From JANQGG01 sp964642175 (GTDB lineage Bacteria; Bacteroidota; Chlorobiia; Chlorobiales; Chloroherpetonaceae): a DNA stretch of 64,000 nucleotides. This document shows, one piece after another, positions 62,577-64,000 of the stretch (position 1 is its first letter; every line of letters starts with the position of its first letter). The stretch spans positions 124,001 to 188,000 of the forward strand of contig CAZXOK010000005.1 in assembly GCA_964642175.1 (NCBI GenBank), written 5' to 3'. Under the pieces are notes generated by a model, which saw only the letters and a program-made list of their open reading frames with translations, was not told the origin of the DNA and made no database searches. The position numbers and the translations under genes are program-made.

Positions 62577-63617
62577 TTATGTGCGGTGATTTACAATTTT
62601 ATTGTAAGTCCCTGCATAGATAATATCGCGTATGTGGGGTTTTTGCAGAAAATCGTGTGGAAACCCCAGCTCTATTTTACTGACCTCTTCCAGCCTGTTG
62701 ATATGCTCCTGGGTGAGCTGAATATCAACAGAAGCCAGATTTTCCTGAATTTGGCTTCGTTTGGTTGCTCCAACAATTGGCACAAACACACCTTTTTTGG
62801 CATTAAACCAGGCTAGTGCAACTTGAGATGAGGTGCACCCAATTTCGTGAGCCACGGCCTGAACTTCGTAGGCAATTTTCAAATTATGTTCATTGAGTTT
62901 TGGGCTGGATTCCTTAAGCCTGGTACCGGTTGGTAAAGGCTTATCTTTGGTGTATTTACCGGTCAGTATGCCGGCTCCCAGTGGTGCCCAGGGCGTAATG
63001 GCAATATCAAGAGCCCTTGCCATGGGCAGGAGCTCACGCTCAGGTGTGCGTTCGACCAGACTGTACTCAATCTGAAGGCCAACAAACTGGGTCCACCCGC
63101 GAAGTTCAGCAATGGTATTGGCCTGGGATACAATCCATGCGGGCGTATCCGAAATCCCGATGTAAAGGACTTTACCGGCGCGTACCATGTCGTCCAGTGC
63201 ACGCATCACTTCTTCAACCGGAGTCAGATAATCCCAGGCATGCAGCCAGTACAGATCGATATAGTCCGTGCCCAGGCGTTTCAGGCTGGCCTCCAGGGCC
63301 TGAACCATGTTCTTTCGGTGATTGCCGCAGCCATTTGGATCATCTTTGCGTGTGGTTAATGAATACTTGGTGGCCAGTACCAGTTCTTCGCGATCGGCTC
63401 CGGGCGATATAAATTCGCCAAGATACTTCTCGCTGGTGCCGTTGGTGTATAAGTTAGCTGTGTCGAGGAAATTACCTCCGGCATCTCGGTATGCCTTGTA
63501 AATTTTCAGGCTTTCCTCTTTGCCGGCACCCCAACCCCACTCCTGGCCAAATGTCATGGTGCCAAGGCAAATCTCTGAGACTCTTAAACCGCTTTTACCA
63601 AGTAATTTGTAGTTCAT
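62577..63617 (-). CDS. aldo/keto reductase
   Basis: A 346-residue (beta/alpha)8-barrel AKR. It begins MNYKLLGKSGLRVSEICLGTMTFGQEWG, has the catalytic tetrad region F-L-D-T-A-N-L-Y (Asp, Tyr) and, later, Lys and His (YIDLYWLHAWD), and ends with the NADPH loop WFNAKKGVFVPIVGATKRSQI. Members reduce aldehydes, ketones or quinones with NADPH. It is 1 nt after the HtrA-like gene, so probably co-transcribed with it. Confidence 0.92.
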   Translation of the reverse strand: MNYKLLGKSGLRVSEICLGTMTFGQEWGWGAGKEESLKIYKAYRDAGGNFLDTANLYTNGTSEKYLGEFISPGADREELVLATKYSLTTRKDDPNGCGNHRKNMVQALEASLKRLGTDYIDLYWLHAWDYLTPVEEVMRALDDMVRAGKVLYIGISDTPAWIVSQANTIAELRGWTQFVGLQIEYSLVERTPERELLPMARALDIAITPWAPLGAGILTGKYTKDKPLPTGTRLKESSPKLNEHNLKIAYEVQAVAHEIGCTSSQVALAWFNAKKGVFVPIVGATKRSQIQENLASVDIQLTQEHINRLEEVSKIELGFPHDFLQKPHIRDIIYAGTYNKIVNHRT

Positions 63618-63618
63618 A

Positions 63619-64000
63619 TCAGGTTTTTTTTGGTTTTATTTTTTCTTCAGGTACAATGTTCAGATCAAATTTCCTAAGCGTTCTTACGATTTGAAGTTTC
63701 ACTGGGTTGCCGATACTGTCCTTAGTGATAGCTTTATGCAGATCATCAAATCCTTTTATTCTTTGATCGTTACATCCAATAATAACATCGCCCCATTTTA
63801 ATCCCGCTTTTTTGGCCGGTGAGTGTTCTTCAACTGCCAGGACAATCAATCCCCTGTTCGACTGCAATCCCAAAGCTGCGATCGCTAATCTGGGGATTTT
63901 AATATCCTGCCCCTGAATGCCCAAATACGGCCGTTTCACCTTGCCATTTTGTATCAGGTCCCGGGCAATATCTTTGGCTGTATTAATAGCTGTTGCAAAG
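63619..64000 (-). CDS. HtrA/DegP-type serine protease, C-terminal part with PDZ domain (runs off window)
   Basis: The frame is open to the window edge and starts FATAINTAKDIARDLIQNG, the conserved end of the HtrA protease domain (F-A-I-P-x-N-x-A), so the catalytic part lies outside. RPYLGIQGQDI opens a PDZ domain with VLAVEEHSPAKKAGLKWGDVIIG and the usual D-L-x-x-A. A GTG at 63937-63939 is an in-frame internal codon, not a true start. HtrA proteases do periplasmic protein quality control. The PDZ is single, so it is DegS/HtrA-like rather than the two-PDZ DegP. Confidence 0.85.
   Translation of the reverse strand, partial: FATAINTAKDIARDLIQNGKVKRPYLGIQGQDIKIPRLAIAALGLQSNRGLIVLAVEEHSPAKKAGLKWGDVIIGCNDQRIKGFDDLHKAITKDSIGNPVKLQIVRTLRKFDLNIVPEEKIKPKKT

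Overview
The window reads as an ordinary chromosomal segment of a free-living Gram-negative bacterium of the FCB group. The best guess is Balneolota or Rhodothermota, or a close relative of Bacteroidota. This is inferred from a GWxTD-domain protein, a DUF4293 membrane protein, an adenosylcobalamin-dependent ribonucleotide reductase, several outer-membrane beta-barrel proteins, a TIGR04283-type glycosyltransferase and moderate G+C by eye. No insertion sequence, prophage, CRISPR array or rRNA was seen. Two tRNA genes (Gly-GCC and Ser-CGA) lie at 41.3-41.6 kb.

Layout. 1-6.2 kb (minus): an acidic-linker protein of unknown function, an SbcC/Rad50 ATPase, an HD-domain hydrolase, a YtxH protein and the first codons of an alpha/beta hydrolase. 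6.3-10.1 kb (plus): DUF4293, pdxA, an FtsE-like ATPase, a DUF2391 membrane protein and a secreted orphan. 10.2-24.1 kb (minus): class II nrdJ, aspS, dnaX (with a clear -1 frameshift site giving tau), an MFS transporter, a secreted protein, purQ, purS, pssA and an OmpA/FecR/beta-barrel fusion. 24.4-32.9 kb: an F420-reductase-like dehydrogenase, panB, a LipM-like octanoyltransferase, a CoA-binding protein, a BamA/TamA-like protein, a glycosyltransferase, ddl and a large acidic TPR protein carrying about 14 copies of a short DLFxxD-like motif. 33.0-39.1 kb: a complete TolC-MacA-ABC efflux operon. 39.1-45.8 kb: DUF2721, a polysaccharide flippase, tRNAs, two SDR enzymes, MarC, a cold-shock protein and galE.

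45.8-51.2 kb holds the most striking group: JAMM protease, cysteine synthase, a cysteine-free orphan translationally coupled to a second JAMM protease, then, after an AT-rich interrupting gene, one polypeptide that joins a MoaD/ThiS/CysO-like sulfur carrier, a ThiF/MoeB-type E1 and a rhodanese. By analogy with mycobacterial CysO-CysM-Mec-MoeZ this looks like a protein-thiocarboxylate cysteine pathway. The carrier's Gly-Gly is internal, so it would need proteolytic release.

51.5-64.0 kb: a CPA2 antiporter with TrkA-N domain, a tiny Gly/Asp-rich membrane protein, a DppC-type permease, a LEA2 lipoprotein, an isochorismatase, a TrpF-like protein lacking the usual catalytic cysteine, a GWxTD protein, an AAA ATPase with an N-terminal zinc-type site, a fusion of a cyclic-nucleotide-binding domain to a phosphofructokinase, a membrane PAS protein with no output domain, an aldo/keto reductase and the C-terminal PDZ end of an HtrA protease running off the window.
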